Assembly (NCBI GenBank): GCA_021777055.1
Contig: JAIQZO010000059.1
Span: 61,065-125,064 of the forward strand
Direction: 5' to 3'
DNA: 64,000 bases
Source: Candidatus Anammoxibacter sp.
Lineage (GTDB): Bacteria; Planctomycetota; Brocadiia; Brocadiales; Anammoxibacteraceae
The first letter of the stretch is position 1. Each line of letters begins with the position of its first letter. Below the pieces are notes generated by a model that saw nothing but the letters and a program-made list of their open reading frames with translations, did no database searches and was not told where the DNA came from. Both the position numbers and the translations under genes were made by a program. Shown one piece after another: positions 10,083 through 19,414 of the stretch.

Positions 10083-10152
10083 AAAACAGTTTTTTAAGGT
10101 TACAAATTATAGGCAATGACGCGAATAAGTGGAGCCGTTTTTTGGAGTCCAC

Positions 10153-10480
10153 TTAATTTGCTTTTTGGACTTTTGCAATATTTAAGTTAATTGCTTCTGC
10201 ATGTAATCTTAAACCTAGAGGCTGTATAACTTTGAGGATTGTGTCGAAACCTGGACTTCGTTCCCTGGAAAGGCATTGTAAAGACTTTCGCGAGAAAGGC
10301 CGGTATCACGTGCAACTTGAGATATGCCATTTGCCCGAGCGATACCCCAAGAGCTTTTGCAATAAACGTAGCATCACCATTTGCCTCCTCAAGGCCGGCT
10401 TCAAGGTAAGCAGCCATTTCTGCAGTGGTACGAAGATGCTCGGCAACATCGTATTGGGTTGTTATAGTCTTAGTCATCAT
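10153..10480 (-). pseudogene. HigA-like addiction-module antidote gene, two frameshifts
   Basis: The reading frame starts at 10480 (or 10477) with an AGGAG box and encodes YDVAEHLRTTAEMAAYLEAG, the usual start of this XRE-type antidote family. After IAKALG a one-base shift is needed to continue with GIARANGISQVARDTGLSRE, the helix-turn-helix. A second shift near 10255 is needed to reach FDTILKVIQPLGLRLHAEA and the TAA at 10153-10155. The total of 328 bases is not a multiple of three. No partner toxin of the RelE/HigB type is seen beside it, so the module is dead. Confidence 0.8.
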
Positions 10481-10607
10481 ACTCTCCTATAGATTTTGTG
10501 ATAGATGTAAAGCAGTTTTGATATCTTTGGCTTGAGTGACTTGTTAGGTGTTGTGGTTGGTCGTAGATTTACTTCCTTCACTGGAGTTCTAAAGATTTTT
10601 CACCACA

Positions 10608-11513
10608 CTAGCGCCAATCGTCTATAAGATAGACATCTGAACGATTGTAACCAGCTTCGTTCGGTTTTGCCATCACTACGCCTTGAAGGTATGTGCGAAA
10701 ATTACGAGCTAACATTTGCCGATATGCCTTGTAGCGTGCTGTGTTGACTCCGGCAACAAGGCGCGAAAGGTTCTTGGCTGAAGCCATCTCTTCACAAGCG
10801 TCAAGCAAGAGGTTGAAAATCTGCTCAGCATTCTGTTCCGGGCGAGCCGCTGCAAATTTGATATAACATGTGCCGCTGCCAGCTTCCGTTCCCGCGCCGG
10901 TATGACAAACCGCAAAACCAGCTAATTTGTTGTTGCTCCACAAAAGAACAGTATCACCCATCTTTTGATGCGCGACGGCGCGTATTTCGTGCTCGACATT
11001 CAGCCCTTCATAAATAGCATCGGTCAACTCCCGGCAGGCGGTCAAGACTTCTTCTTGCTCGCCCAACGATGTTTCGGAGAACTTTGTACAATGTGCTGTG
11101 CTCTTCGCTGATTCAACAGTTTTCGACATAATAGCCGTCAGAAAACGCGGGCAAAAGCCGAACTTGTGATACAGACCGATATGTTTCGGACTGTGGGCAA
11201 ACGTGAACAAACCGGCGTGTTTTGTTTTCCATTCTTCGAAAAGAGCCATGACAGGATCCATCAAACGCTTGCCGATGCCTTTGTCCCAAAAATCAGGGCG
11301 GATTGTCAATGGCCCAAAAAATCCGACACTTCCCCAGTTTGTCGCAAAATTTGAGCCGACAAGCTCGGTATTTGCTTCCGCGACGAATGCAGCATTTGGA
11401 TTGGCTGCCCAGCGCGTTTTTACAAGGCTGATATCGCTCAAAAGAGCTGCGGGTTCAGTGACACCTAAGAACGTGTCGAACGCTAGTCGAAAGATGTGGT
11501 CTGCGACTGGCAA
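10608..11513 (-). CDS. GNAT-family N-acetyltransferase
   Basis: The frame encodes a GNAT acetyltransferase domain: acetyl-CoA loop IRPDFWDKGIGKRLM and the following FTFAHSPKHIGLYHKFGF, then an extra C-terminal half of about 150 residues. The only usable start in the open frame is TTG at 11513, but the first beta strand (KLDISVRQLQEKDL) is encoded upstream of it, in frame back to a TGA near 11603, with no ATG or GTG. An ATG with a short frame (MKGFAN then stop) sits there in another phase, so the 5' end is probably frameshifted. GC content is visibly higher than in neighbours, which suggests horizontal transfer. Substrate unknown. Confidence 0.75.
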   Translation of the reverse strand: MPVADHIFRLAFDTFLGVTEPAALLSDISLVKTRWAANPNAAFVAEANTELVGSNFATNWGSVGFFGPLTIRPDFWDKGIGKRLMDPVMALFEEWKTKHAGLFTFAHSPKHIGLYHKFGFCPRFLTAIMSKTVESAKSTAHCTKFSETSLGEQEEVLTACRELTDAIYEGLNVEHEIRAVAHQKMGDTVLLWSNNKLAGFAVCHTGAGTEAGSGTCYIKFAAARPEQNAEQIFNLLLDACEEMASAKNLSRLVAGVNTARYKAYRQMLARNFRTYLQGVVMAKPNEAGYNRSDVYLIDDWR

Positions 11514-11792
11514 ATCTTTCTCTTGAAGCTGCCGTACGGAAATATCAAGTTTCGTTGTTCCAGGCGATTGTGGTTGATGTTTAATTAGCGAATCCTTTCA
11601 TTATTGCAATCTTAATCAAATAAACCAATTCTAATAAACGTCCGTTGGTATGTTGCATTCTCTTTTGCTTATGTTTTGGTGAACACCTCAATTTTGAATT
11701 AAGAACATTACTGGTTCATCTTTAAAGAGGCAAAACATATACGTTTATGTAAGACGTTTAGAAACAGTCTGCAATACTGTTCCCGTTTGGGA

Positions 11793-12353
11793 TTATTCTG
11801 AGTCATATATCTTATATTCGTCTTCCTTCCGTGATATAAAGATTCTTGGACCTCCCGTATACTCCATTACCTGCCCTGTACGGGGTTTAATAAGGTACTT
11901 AAATCTTGCTTTAGTATTGATATGATGAACGGAGTGCTCTTTCCATTCGGGGACCATTCTGTATTTGATATGCTTTCTTCCCATTGGGTCCCATACACTT
12001 CCGGTACGATGCAATTGAGATGCATGGAACATATCTGCATCTGTGAGTGGCTTCCGTGTTGATGGAAATACTGTGGTATATTTGATCTCATGTGTGCCAG
12101 GAAGAACAAAGACATCTACCTGCCTATCGCCACCGTGTGGGCGTACTGGCTTCCCGTCGATCATTGCTTCGAGGGCTCCTTTGGGGTACCGGATTAATGC
12201 TAATTCAGACTTTGGGTAATTTATTGCGTGTTGTGGTAAGAATCCTTTGGTGCTGTAACATCCACCGGCTACAGCCAGAATCAGTAGTAAGTATGCCAAG
12301 GCATGACGGTTCCGTAACCATATGTAACATACGTCCATATGCTTGATCTCCAT
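11793..12353 (-). CDS. putative lipoprotein of unknown function
   Basis: 186 residues. After a basic start comes a hydrophobic stretch LAYLLLILAVAGG followed by Cys32, which resembles a lipoprotein signal though the lipobox (VAGGC) is imperfect. The mature part is hydrophilic and includes a MIDGKPVRPHGGDRQVDVFV segment reminiscent of small beta domains that describe cell-envelope carbohydrate or PEGA-like repeats. A second Met (residue 6) would give a shorter leader. I do not recognise the family. It may be cotranscribed with nothing; the next minus-strand gene upstream ends elsewhere. Confidence 0.6.
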   Translation of the reverse strand: MEIKHMDVCYIWLRNRHALAYLLLILAVAGGCYSTKGFLPQHAINYPKSELALIRYPKGALEAMIDGKPVRPHGGDRQVDVFVLPGTHEIKYTTVFPSTRKPLTDADMFHASQLHRTGSVWDPMGRKHIKYRMVPEWKEHSVHHINTKARFKYLIKPRTGQVMEYTGGPRIFISRKEDEYKIYDSE

Positions 12354-12420
12354 TTCGTAGGGTTAGTGGGCCCAACTGACTATGATCGATACGTTCTGAA
12401 AGCTTCATGCAGATTATGCA

Positions 12421-13041
12421 TTACCGTGGCAGCCCGTGGCCTGATCTTTTTCTGCGGCTAACAGGAGGTCCAATGATTTCAGAGAAAATGATGGCAGTTT
12501 TAAGATCATTTTTACTTAATATTTTATTTCTTATTACTTTTCTGATCTTTGCCTCTTTGTTGTAGTTGTTTTCTGGGACATTGACGTGATAAACAGAATC
12601 CGATTCTTTTTCGGGCTTTAATGTTGTGTCTAATATTGTGTCTCCTGTTATAGTGTCTATATGTCTGTCTTCAATAGATGAGTGGAGTTCTGATATTTCT
12701 GCTTTCATCGAATCATCATCAACCACAACGTCATGTCGTTTTTCTGTGTCAACGTGCTCGGCTTCTTCAAGTTCTTCAACTTCTTCCCGAGGCGCTCTGA
12801 CTCTTTTCAATTGTGGGTTATCAAACTCAACGCCAAAAATGTTTCCGATGATACTTTCCCACTCTATTTTTTTTGCAGGTTTTATCTCTTTGTCTTTGCG
12901 GTAACCCTCGTCGTCTACTGTTTTTCTTCCTTTTATCGTGTTCTCCTTTTTTTTATTGGCAGAGACACGTTTGATGACGTTAAAGGCCAATATTGCCAAA
13001 AATAAAAATATCCAGAATAGTTGTAGTATACCTACTTCCAT
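12421..13041 (-). CDS. membrane-anchored acidic hypothetical protein
   Basis: 206 residues: one N-terminal transmembrane helix (ILQLFWIFLFLAILAFNVI, residues 5-23) followed by a long charged, probably disordered region rich in Glu, Asp and Lys, and a basic C-terminus. The C-terminal segment NDLKTAIIFSEIIGPPVSRR resembles a short motif at the end of other planctomycete hypothetical proteins (from memory, unverified). Function unknown. The gene lies upstream of the lipoprotein gene in the same direction. Confidence 0.65.
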   Translation of the reverse strand: MEVGILQLFWIFLFLAILAFNVIKRVSANKKKENTIKGRKTVDDEGYRKDKEIKPAKKIEWESIIGNIFGVEFDNPQLKRVRAPREEVEELEEAEHVDTEKRHDVVVDDDSMKAEISELHSSIEDRHIDTITGDTILDTTLKPEKESDSVYHVNVPENNYNKEAKIRKVIRNKILSKNDLKTAIIFSEIIGPPVSRRKRSGHGLPR

Positions 13042-13068
13042 TTTTTATTCCTCATCTATTTAGGTGAA

Positions 13069-13284
13069 TAGGCTGAAGACTGAAGGTTGAAGTAAACCAA
13101 CAATTTCGTAGTGATCTAACCAAGATATTTAAGTCTTTTTTGTTTTTATGCCCTTTCGCATAATCAGGGATAAATCTTGATTATCCAAGAACCAATGCCT
13201 ATTCTCAAAGCCTAGTTAATCAAGTTTTTCTTTAGACTCTTATTATTTCTTTCTCATAGCTTACAGCCTTCAGTCTTCAGCCTA
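13069..13284. repeat. inverted repeat pair (GCTGAAGACTGAAGG family)
   Basis: The left arm 13069-13089 (TAGGCTGAAGACTGAAGGTT) and right arm 13264-13284 are inverted copies with one mismatch in 21. They enclose about 170 bases of non-coding DNA between floA and the hypothetical gene. A related pair lies at 29825-29920, so this is a small dispersed element. Confidence 0.6.
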
Positions 13285-13308
13285 GTTAACAGCGATGTTA
13301 AGAAAATA

Positions 13309-14343
13309 TTATGTTGGTTCATGGTTTTTCTCTTGATCTGTCTCTGAAATTGCACTTCGCATATTCGTATCTGCCTGTATATTCCTCATATTATAATAAT
13401 CCATTATACCAAGGTTGCCATCCCGAAATGCCTGGGAAATCGCTTTTGGTACCTCTGCTTCTGCTAAGACAACCTTTGCCCTGTTCTCTTCAACAAGCGC
13501 TGTCATCTCCTGCGCCCGTGCAACAGCCATTGCACGTCTTTTTTCTGCTTCTGCCTGTGCAACACGTTTATCCGCTTCAGCTTGGTCTGCCTGAAGTTTA
13601 GCGCCTATGTTGTTGCCCACATCTATGTCTGCAATATCTATGGATAATATTTCAAATGCAGTTCCTGAATCAAGGCCTTTGTTTAAGACTGTCTTTGATA
13701 TATTGTCTGGGTTTTCCAAGACCTTTTTGTGTGTATCTGAGGAGCCTATGGTACTAACTATACCTTCTCCTACACGGGCAATAATGGTCTCTTCTTTAGC
13801 TCCACCCACCAGTCGCTCTATATTTGCCCTGACAGTAACTCTCGCCTTTGCCTTAAGCTGTATTCCATCCTTTGCTACAGCATCTATAGTGGCTTTTCCT
13901 TTTGATGGGTCAGGCACATCAATTACTTTTGGATTTACACTTGTCCTGACAGCGTCTAACACATCCCTGCCGGCCAAATCAATGGCACATGCACGGTCAT
14001 ATTGTAAATCGATATTTGCTTTACTGGCGGCAATTAATGCACGAACTACATTTAACACGTTTCCCCTTGCCAGGAAATGTGCTTCTAGTTCCGGGGTTCC
14101 CAGTTCAATTCCTGCTTTTTTTGCGGTTATTCTTGCGTCAACGATTGTCTTTGAATTGACACGCCTGAAGGTCATTCCAATTAGCTGGAAAAGTGGGACA
14201 TGGGCGCCGGATGCCATTGCCTGGATATAGAGCCATCCATACTTGAAGATAAACAACATAAAGATAAATGCTACAATAGCGCCTGCAATAATTCCTATCA
14301 ATGCAAGTTGCGGTGGGATTACTAGTAATGGTATATGTGCCAT
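13309..14343 (-). CDS. floA: flotillin-like protein FloA
   Basis: 344 residues. An N-terminal hydrophobic hairpin (residues about 8-40) is followed by a band-7/PHB-like region beginning [18 protein letters not shown] and a Glu/Ala/Lys-rich helical segment ([20 protein letters not shown]). This is the YqfA/FloA type, which forms oligomers on membrane microdomains. The two genes upstream on the same strand encode NfeD-type proteins, the standard partners of flotillins, so the three form a membrane-organisation operon. Length is typical. Confidence 0.93.
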   Translation of the reverse strand: MAHIPLLVIPPQLALIGIIAGAIVAFIFMLFIFKYGWLYIQAMASGAHVPLFQLIGMTFRRVNSKTIVDARITAKKAGIELGTPELEAHFLARGNVLNVVRALIAASKANIDLQYDRACAIDLAGRDVLDAVRTSVNPKVIDVPDPSKGKATIDAVAKDGIQLKAKARVTVRANIERLVGGAKEETIIARVGEGIVSTIGSSDTHKKVLENPDNISKTVLNKGLDSGTAFEILSIDIADIDVGNNIGAKLQADQAEADKRVAQAEAEKRRAMAVARAQEMTALVEENRAKVVLAEAEVPKAISQAFRDGNLGIMDYYNMRNIQADTNMRSAISETDQEKNHEPT

Positions 14344-14492
14344 ATTAGGCTCCTTTTGTTAACAATGAGATTTCTTGAAAAAGTTAATCAGTACTAAATT
14401 TCCTAAATAGGTATCAAATCCCCTTAATTCATTTTTCTAAAGTTGGAAAACTTTTAATAACTTTGAAAATTAATTTCTGAAAAACTATATCA

Positions 14493-14954
14493 TTACGATT
14501 TTACACTCCGTACAACTACTCTATTTCCTGACACCTCCGTAACCCTTATTCTAGTACTTTTTTCAATCATTTCTCCAGATGTTACAACATCTATCCGTTT
14601 TTCTTCAATCAGGGCAATCCCTGAAGGGTGAAGGTTTGTAACCGCGACACCTTCCTTTTGAATAAAATCATTTAAGTGCATTACTGAAGAAGAATCTGCG
14701 TTTACTTCAGTTTTCAAAGAGAAGGTTTTTGACAGTATTTTACGCCAGAGAAGCAGAAGCAAAGGAGCAGAACATATGCTACTTATGGTAAGAACGTGTC
14801 CCAATACAGAGTAGTCACCTTGATAAGCCGTTACAATGCTAGTAATTATCAGGATCGCACCGGTAATTCCCACAATCATACCAGGAATGAACATTTCAGT
14901 TATAACTGCGCTAATACCTACTATAAACAGAACTACTATGGTGATAGGGTTCAT
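14493..14954 (-). CDS. short NfeD-like membrane protein
   Basis: 153 residues with three or four hydrophobic helices in the first 80 residues (NPITIVVLFIVGISAVITEM onward), then a soluble NfeD-type OB-fold domain (KEGVAVTNLHPSGIALIEEK, VTEVSGNRVVVRS). It is the truncated NfeD form that lacks the protease domain and lies between the long NfeD and flotillin genes, as in many bacteria. It probably interacts with FloA through the OB domain. Confidence 0.88.
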   Translation of the reverse strand: MNPITIVVLFIVGISAVITEMFIPGMIVGITGAILIITSIVTAYQGDYSVLGHVLTISSICSAPLLLLLWRKILSKTFSLKTEVNADSSSVMHLNDFIQKEGVAVTNLHPSGIALIEEKRIDVVTSGEMIEKSTRIRVTEVSGNRVVVRSVKS

Positions 14955-15109
14955 TTAAACTTGAAAAAAATGTAAATAGAAAATAACTATTTAGTAGGGG
15001 GTAAGGCACAGAAAAAAATGTTAAATTATTATACAAGTTTAGAGCCTTTCCCAACTACATTATACCACATAAAAATTGTATCGGAAGGAATGGCAGCAGT
15101 ATGCCGAAT

Positions 15110-16651
15110 TCAAACAGATTTAACTACAATATGGTTTCCTTCTGTCTCAACGATCTCTACTCTCTGACCTTTATCTATAAAATTGCCTTGGGTTACCACA
15201 TCAAGTATTTTGTCCTCTATTTCGATGCGTCCTGACGGGTGTAAATGTGTGATTGCCACTCCTTTCTTCCCTATAAGGTCCTTTTTTGAGGAATCGATAA
15301 TAGGGTAGAATCCATTATCTTTAGTCTCTGAAGTTGTTAAGATGATTCTGTTAAATAGGGGGATTCCCGGAATAAATTTAAGTAATAAGAGTATTATAAC
15401 ACTGCTTGTAAGGTAACTGGCAATGATGGTTAAGAGATTCTTTTGGAGAACTTCCGAATCATATGGTGTGTGTGGTATGGTAAAGTCTTGAAATGACAAT
15501 AAAAGGCCTATAAAAACAAAGACCATACCTGCAATACCTGTAATACCAAAACCAGGTATTAAAAATATCTCAACCGCTATTAATGCAATACCTATAAAGA
15601 AGATGATGATTTCCGGCGCTTCGGCTAGTCCGGCTGTGTATTTACCTAGAAACAGAGCGGCAAAACAGAGAATACCTACGATTCCAGGTATTCCAAAGCC
15701 CGGCATCTTAAACTCCAAATAGATTGCAATAATACCAATGGTTAGTAATATTGGGGCAATCTTTTCTAATATCCTTGCGATTTCTTCAGACCAGTTAGTA
15801 TCCAGCTCGTCTGCCTCATATACGTCATATAAATTTAGGAGTTCTTCACGATTATCAACGATGTTCCGGGCAAACCCATATTCTAAGGCCTCTTTTGCGT
15901 GCATGGTGAGGAGTTTACCCTTTTCAATGATAAGCTTTTTCTCGTTGATGAGCGATTTAGCATCTTCATCCATTTCGTCTAGTTCTCGTGTAGTGATAAA
16001 AAATCCAAAGGGTTGTTCTTCTGTCTTAATACGGTATACCTCTATTTCACTTGTAACCATTGCTTCAGCTAAGAGTACCGGATAGCCGTTTTTTTCTGCA
16101 AATTTTCTGAACTTTGTCCTTAAAACCGTTTGGATCTTTTCTCCCGCAGTCTTATATCCTCCTTCTGAAGAGGGCAGGATGGGTTCACAATCCCCAAGTT
16201 CTGCTTCGGGAGCCATTACAATATCATTACAGGAGACAGCTATTAATGCGCCAGCAGAGATAGCTTTGTGGGCAATGAAAGCAACTGTCTTTATACCTTT
16301 TAGGTCTGATATGTACTCAGATATCTCCATTGCGGCATCCAGCCGTCCTCCGAAGGTATCAATATCAAATATAATAAGTTCACTTCCACTCTCTTTAGCG
16401 ACATCTAATCGTCTTTTTAACGAACTGCTTAAGCCGCTGTCTATCATGCGATGCATAGTGATAATTACAGCAGGTTTTATGGCCGGTATTTCTGGAGGAA
16501 TGTCTTCTTGCTTTTCAACTGGGACTTTTATCGTTGAGTTGTCTGCAATGAGGTGCTTATCTGTGAAAGGAGATAGACCGGTTGATAACATGGATGAAAT
16601 GATAACAAGAATAATAACTACATGCGTTTGTGGGATTGTTTTACTATTCAT
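15110..16651 (-). CDS. NfeD-family serine protease (long form)
   Basis: 513 residues. A signal or anchor helix (residues 10-26) is followed by a ClpP/crotonase-fold S49-like protease domain (about 60-280) with FDIDTFGGRLDAAMEI and the nucleophile segment AHKAISAGALIAVS, where Ser132 is the likely catalytic serine. Then come four to five transmembrane helices (about 290-440) and the C-terminal OB domain (GVAITHLHPSGRIEIEDK). Archaeal homologues form a Ser/Lys dyad and cleave hydrophobic stomatin C-termini. It is the first gene of the NfeD-NfeD-FloA set. Confidence 0.92.
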   Translation of the reverse strand: MNSKTIPQTHVVIILVIISSMLSTGLSPFTDKHLIADNSTIKVPVEKQEDIPPEIPAIKPAVIITMHRMIDSGLSSSLKRRLDVAKESGSELIIFDIDTFGGRLDAAMEISEYISDLKGIKTVAFIAHKAISAGALIAVSCNDIVMAPEAELGDCEPILPSSEGGYKTAGEKIQTVLRTKFRKFAEKNGYPVLLAEAMVTSEIEVYRIKTEEQPFGFFITTRELDEMDEDAKSLINEKKLIIEKGKLLTMHAKEALEYGFARNIVDNREELLNLYDVYEADELDTNWSEEIARILEKIAPILLTIGIIAIYLEFKMPGFGIPGIVGILCFAALFLGKYTAGLAEAPEIIIFFIGIALIAVEIFLIPGFGITGIAGMVFVFIGLLLSFQDFTIPHTPYDSEVLQKNLLTIIASYLTSSVIILLLLKFIPGIPLFNRIILTTSETKDNGFYPIIDSSKKDLIGKKGVAITHLHPSGRIEIEDKILDVVTQGNFIDKGQRVEIVETEGNHIVVKSV

Positions 16652-16740
16652 AGTTATATATACCCAGAGTGGGCAAAATTTATGCTCACTCTGGGTATGT
16701 CCTCTCCTGGGTTATAAATGTTTCCCGGTAAGGAGATGGA

Positions 16741-17838
16741 TTAGAATATGTAAAGTCTGCTATCTACACAACTGATAAACATCTTTCCGTCTGCAGCAAT
16801 TACAGGAGCTGAGAGAACTGGGCTCCCCATGTCAAACTTCCAGTTTAATGTGCCATTTGACTTAAGGGAAAAAATGAAACCTTTCCATGTGCCAAAGAAT
16901 ATTGTACCTTTTTTGTCAATTATTAGCGATGCTGTAATTGAATCGCCGCTATCAAAGTTCCATTTCTCTTTACCTTTTTTGGTCAAAGCATAAACTATTC
17001 CACTTTTTGAAGCGCAGTAAATAGTTTTATCTTTACCTATTACAGGTGTAGAGTTTACATATTGACCTGTGCTAAACTTCCAGTTAAGTTTTCCCTCTTT
17101 ATTTATGGAATAAATATTTCCATCATAGGATCCGAAATATATGTTTTCTTTTTTATCCACAGAAGGGGAGGAATCGATCTTTCCATCGGTTTTAAATCTC
17201 CATTTCAGTGTACCATCAGGATTAATTGCATACAAATATGTGTCTCTTGATCCGATATATATAACGCCAGCTTTTCCAATAGCAGGTGATGAGGATAAGA
17301 TGGGACCGTCTGTTTTGTAATTCCATTTTAAAATTCTATTTGATCCTAACGCATATACTCTTCCATCAAAATCTCCGAAGTAGATTGATCCGTCATCTCC
17401 AATAGCAGGTGATGAATGGATTTCTCCTTTTGTCTTAAAGGTCCACATCTTTTCGCCCTTATTGCTCAACGCATAGAGGTGTTTTTCCATAGTTCCAAAA
17501 TATATTGACCCGTTAGCAGAAATTGCAGGTGAAGTGGTTATGGGACTTTTTGCTGAAAATGTCCATTGAGTTCTGTTCTTTGAATCAATAGCTGAAATCT
17601 TCTTATTATGCGAACCAATATAAACGGTGCCTGAAGAATCCAGCACCGGAGAAGACCATAATTCGCCACCAACCTCTAGAAAACCTGTTGGTTTGTTACC
17701 ACATTCAGATGTATATGGACTCTGTCCGGTATGGCGCATATCGTGCTGAAACATGGGAAATGGGCTGTCCATCAACTGTGCATTTGCAATTTGAATTGAA
17801 ATAAAGAGTAGACAGATAATAATGATGCTCTTTTTCAT
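16741..17838 (-). CDS. secreted PQQ-type beta-propeller repeat protein
   Basis: 365 residues with a signal peptide (IIIICLLFISIQIANA, cleavage after about residue 20). The rest is seven or eight tandem blades of about 38 residues with the consensus SSPAIG..G.IYFGS.D..LYA....G.LKW.FKT, as in PQQ-dependent dehydrogenase and BamB-like propellers. No dehydrogenase catalytic residues are evident, so it is probably a structural or binding propeller in the periplasm rather than an enzyme. It lies upstream of the NfeD operon on the same strand (89 bases). Confidence 0.85.
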   Translation of the reverse strand: MKKSIIIICLLFISIQIANAQLMDSPFPMFQHDMRHTGQSPYTSECGNKPTGFLEVGGELWSSPVLDSSGTVYIGSHNKKISAIDSKNRTQWTFSAKSPITTSPAISANGSIYFGTMEKHLYALSNKGEKMWTFKTKGEIHSSPAIGDDGSIYFGDFDGRVYALGSNRILKWNYKTDGPILSSSPAIGKAGVIYIGSRDTYLYAINPDGTLKWRFKTDGKIDSSPSVDKKENIYFGSYDGNIYSINKEGKLNWKFSTGQYVNSTPVIGKDKTIYCASKSGIVYALTKKGKEKWNFDSGDSITASLIIDKKGTIFFGTWKGFIFSLKSNGTLNWKFDMGSPVLSAPVIAADGKMFISCVDSRLYIF

Positions 17839-18217
17839 AATTAATTTATCCTTAAAATTTTCTTATTTAATATTTAAAGTAGGGCGTCTGAATGGTATGA
17901 ATGACATAATAATACAAAGAGATGTATTAATTCTTCGGAATGGGTTATTGGTTTTACTGTATCAGGTAGACGGTAAATTATATATTCTATGTAGGTAGAA
18001 CGCTGGATAAGAAAACCAATAGGATCTTGACGCCTTTAACTAACTGCTAAGAAACATATGTGCTCATGTGTTCTTTTGAATCTGTTAACCTAAAAACAAG
18101 TGCTATATCTGAATTCTGGCTCATGGCTACAGAATTCTGCAAAGTTACATTTAATTTTATATTTGAGAAAGTTAAAACATGTATAGCGCTTTTTATTAAC
18201 TACATGTTTACATCCAA
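17839..18217. other. intergenic region, no feature recognised
   Basis: 379 bases between the end of the LysM gene and the start of the propeller gene. It should contain the propeller promoter. No coding frame, hairpin or repeat stood out. Confidence 0.5.
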
Positions 18218-19414
18218 TTACTCAGGTATTACTATTATCTTTCCGGCAGGGATAGAATTACTGTTTTTCAAGACTTTTTTGTTGGCGTTGAATATTTTTC
18301 TCCATTTGTTTCCGTCATTATAGTGGTATTGTGCTATATCGAAGAGGGTGTCACCACGTTTTATCTCATATGTCGTCTTGCTTGTTTTCTCTTTTCTTTC
18401 TGTTTTTGCACTTAAAGATTTAACATTATTTTCTTTTAACTTTATTTTCTTTTTATTCTGTACAGCTAAAGAATTGATTTGTGGTATCTTTAAGCTCTGC
18501 CCCACCATAATGTTAGTACTACCTTTGAGGACGTCTTTGTTAGCATTAAGGATTAGCTTCCAGTGGTCTAAATCGCCATAGTATATCTTGGAAATTTTTG
18601 AAAGTGAATCACCGGATTTTACAACATGAATGTTTTTAGTTTTGTCATTGTTTACGGTTACGACCTGTTTTTCGGTAATATCATGCTTCTCATCATGACC
18701 ATTGAGCTCCATAATCTCAACATCAGGGATTATTAGAGAACTGCCTTTTGTAATGCTGTTACGATCATAGATTATGGAACTGTTGGCGTTATAAATTTTG
18801 GTCCATTTCTTCTCATCTCCATAATATTTTTTTGCTAAAGAGAAGAGATTGTCTCCCTTACCCACTTTGTGGGTAAGGGATTTCTTCTTTTTCTTTAAAG
18901 CGTTAGATTCCGTTCTTTTCTCAACGGTTTGCTTCTTTAGTCTGTTATCTGAGACCATACTCATAGGTAATGTCTTTTGCACCCTTCCTTCAGAAGAGTT
19001 CTCTGCAACAACAATCTCTTTTTTGGGCTCTTTCGTGAGCCCTTCAGGCTCATTTTCAGACGATATTTCTTCTACATCTATAATTTCAACTACGTTAACT
19101 GGTTTGTTGTCATATTCGTTTAACGTCTTTTCTACAACAACACTTTGGTTGTTATCTTTACTACCTTCTTTAGGATCTGTCGCTGAGCGATCGTCATTAC
19201 TTTCATCAATATTGATCACAAGTGTTTCTTCAATAAACGCATCATTTTCCATTTTCGTTGCAACCGATTCATAAATAAGTTCATCTTTTTCTGATCTGGC
19301 TGAAACGTTGTATAAATGATCTTTTTCACTACTACTTCTAGTAGATAAGAATACTGCAATAATACCAATAATAACGATACCGAGAATTACACCAATCTGT
19401 GTCTCTCTCCTCAT
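18218..19414 (-). CDS. membrane-anchored protein with three LysM domains
   Basis: 398 residues: an N-terminal transmembrane anchor (IGVILGIVIIGIIAVFLSTR, residues 7-26), a long acidic low-complexity linker, and three LysM peptidoglycan-binding domains at about 181-231, 262-311 and 348-397 (VGKGDNLFSLAKKYYGD, VKSGDSLSKISKIYYGD, IKRGDTLFDIAQYHYND). It starts immediately after the secDF stop codon, so the two are translationally coupled. It likely tethers the inner membrane or the Sec machinery region to the cell wall. No enzymatic domain is present. Confidence 0.9.
   Translation of the reverse strand: MRRETQIGVILGIVIIGIIAVFLSTRSSSEKDHLYNVSARSEKDELIYESVATKMENDAFIEETLVINIDESNDDRSATDPKEGSKDNNQSVVVEKTLNEYDNKPVNVVEIIDVEEISSENEPEGLTKEPKKEIVVAENSSEGRVQKTLPMSMVSDNRLKKQTVEKRTESNALKKKKKSLTHKVGKGDNLFSLAKKYYGDEKKWTKIYNANSSIIYDRNSITKGSSLIIPDVEIMELNGHDEKHDITEKQVVTVNNDKTKNIHVVKSGDSLSKISKIYYGDLDHWKLILNANKDVLKGSTNIMVGQSLKIPQINSLAVQNKKKIKLKENNVKSLSAKTERKEKTSKTTYEIKRGDTLFDIAQYHYNDGNKWRKIFNANKKVLKNSNSIPAGKIIVIPE

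Larger units (their letters stand above)
9358..10094. repeat. 30-bp inverted repeats flanking the SWIB gene
   Basis: The left arm at 9358-9387 (AAAAACTGTTTTGAAAGAGA onward) and the right arm at 10065-10094 are inverted copies with one mismatch in 30 bases. They enclose only the SWIB-domain gene. The right arm overlaps a self-complementary stem (10058-10082). This could be a small mobile cassette or the ends of a decayed element; no target duplication was recognised. Confidence 0.55.

Noticed and set aside
13607..14230. 207-codon plus-strand frame
   Set aside because: Antisense to floA, whose protein is unmistakable.
16179..16775. 198-codon plus-strand frame
   Set aside because: Shadow of the long NfeD protease gene; serine/isoleucine-rich translation without domain content.
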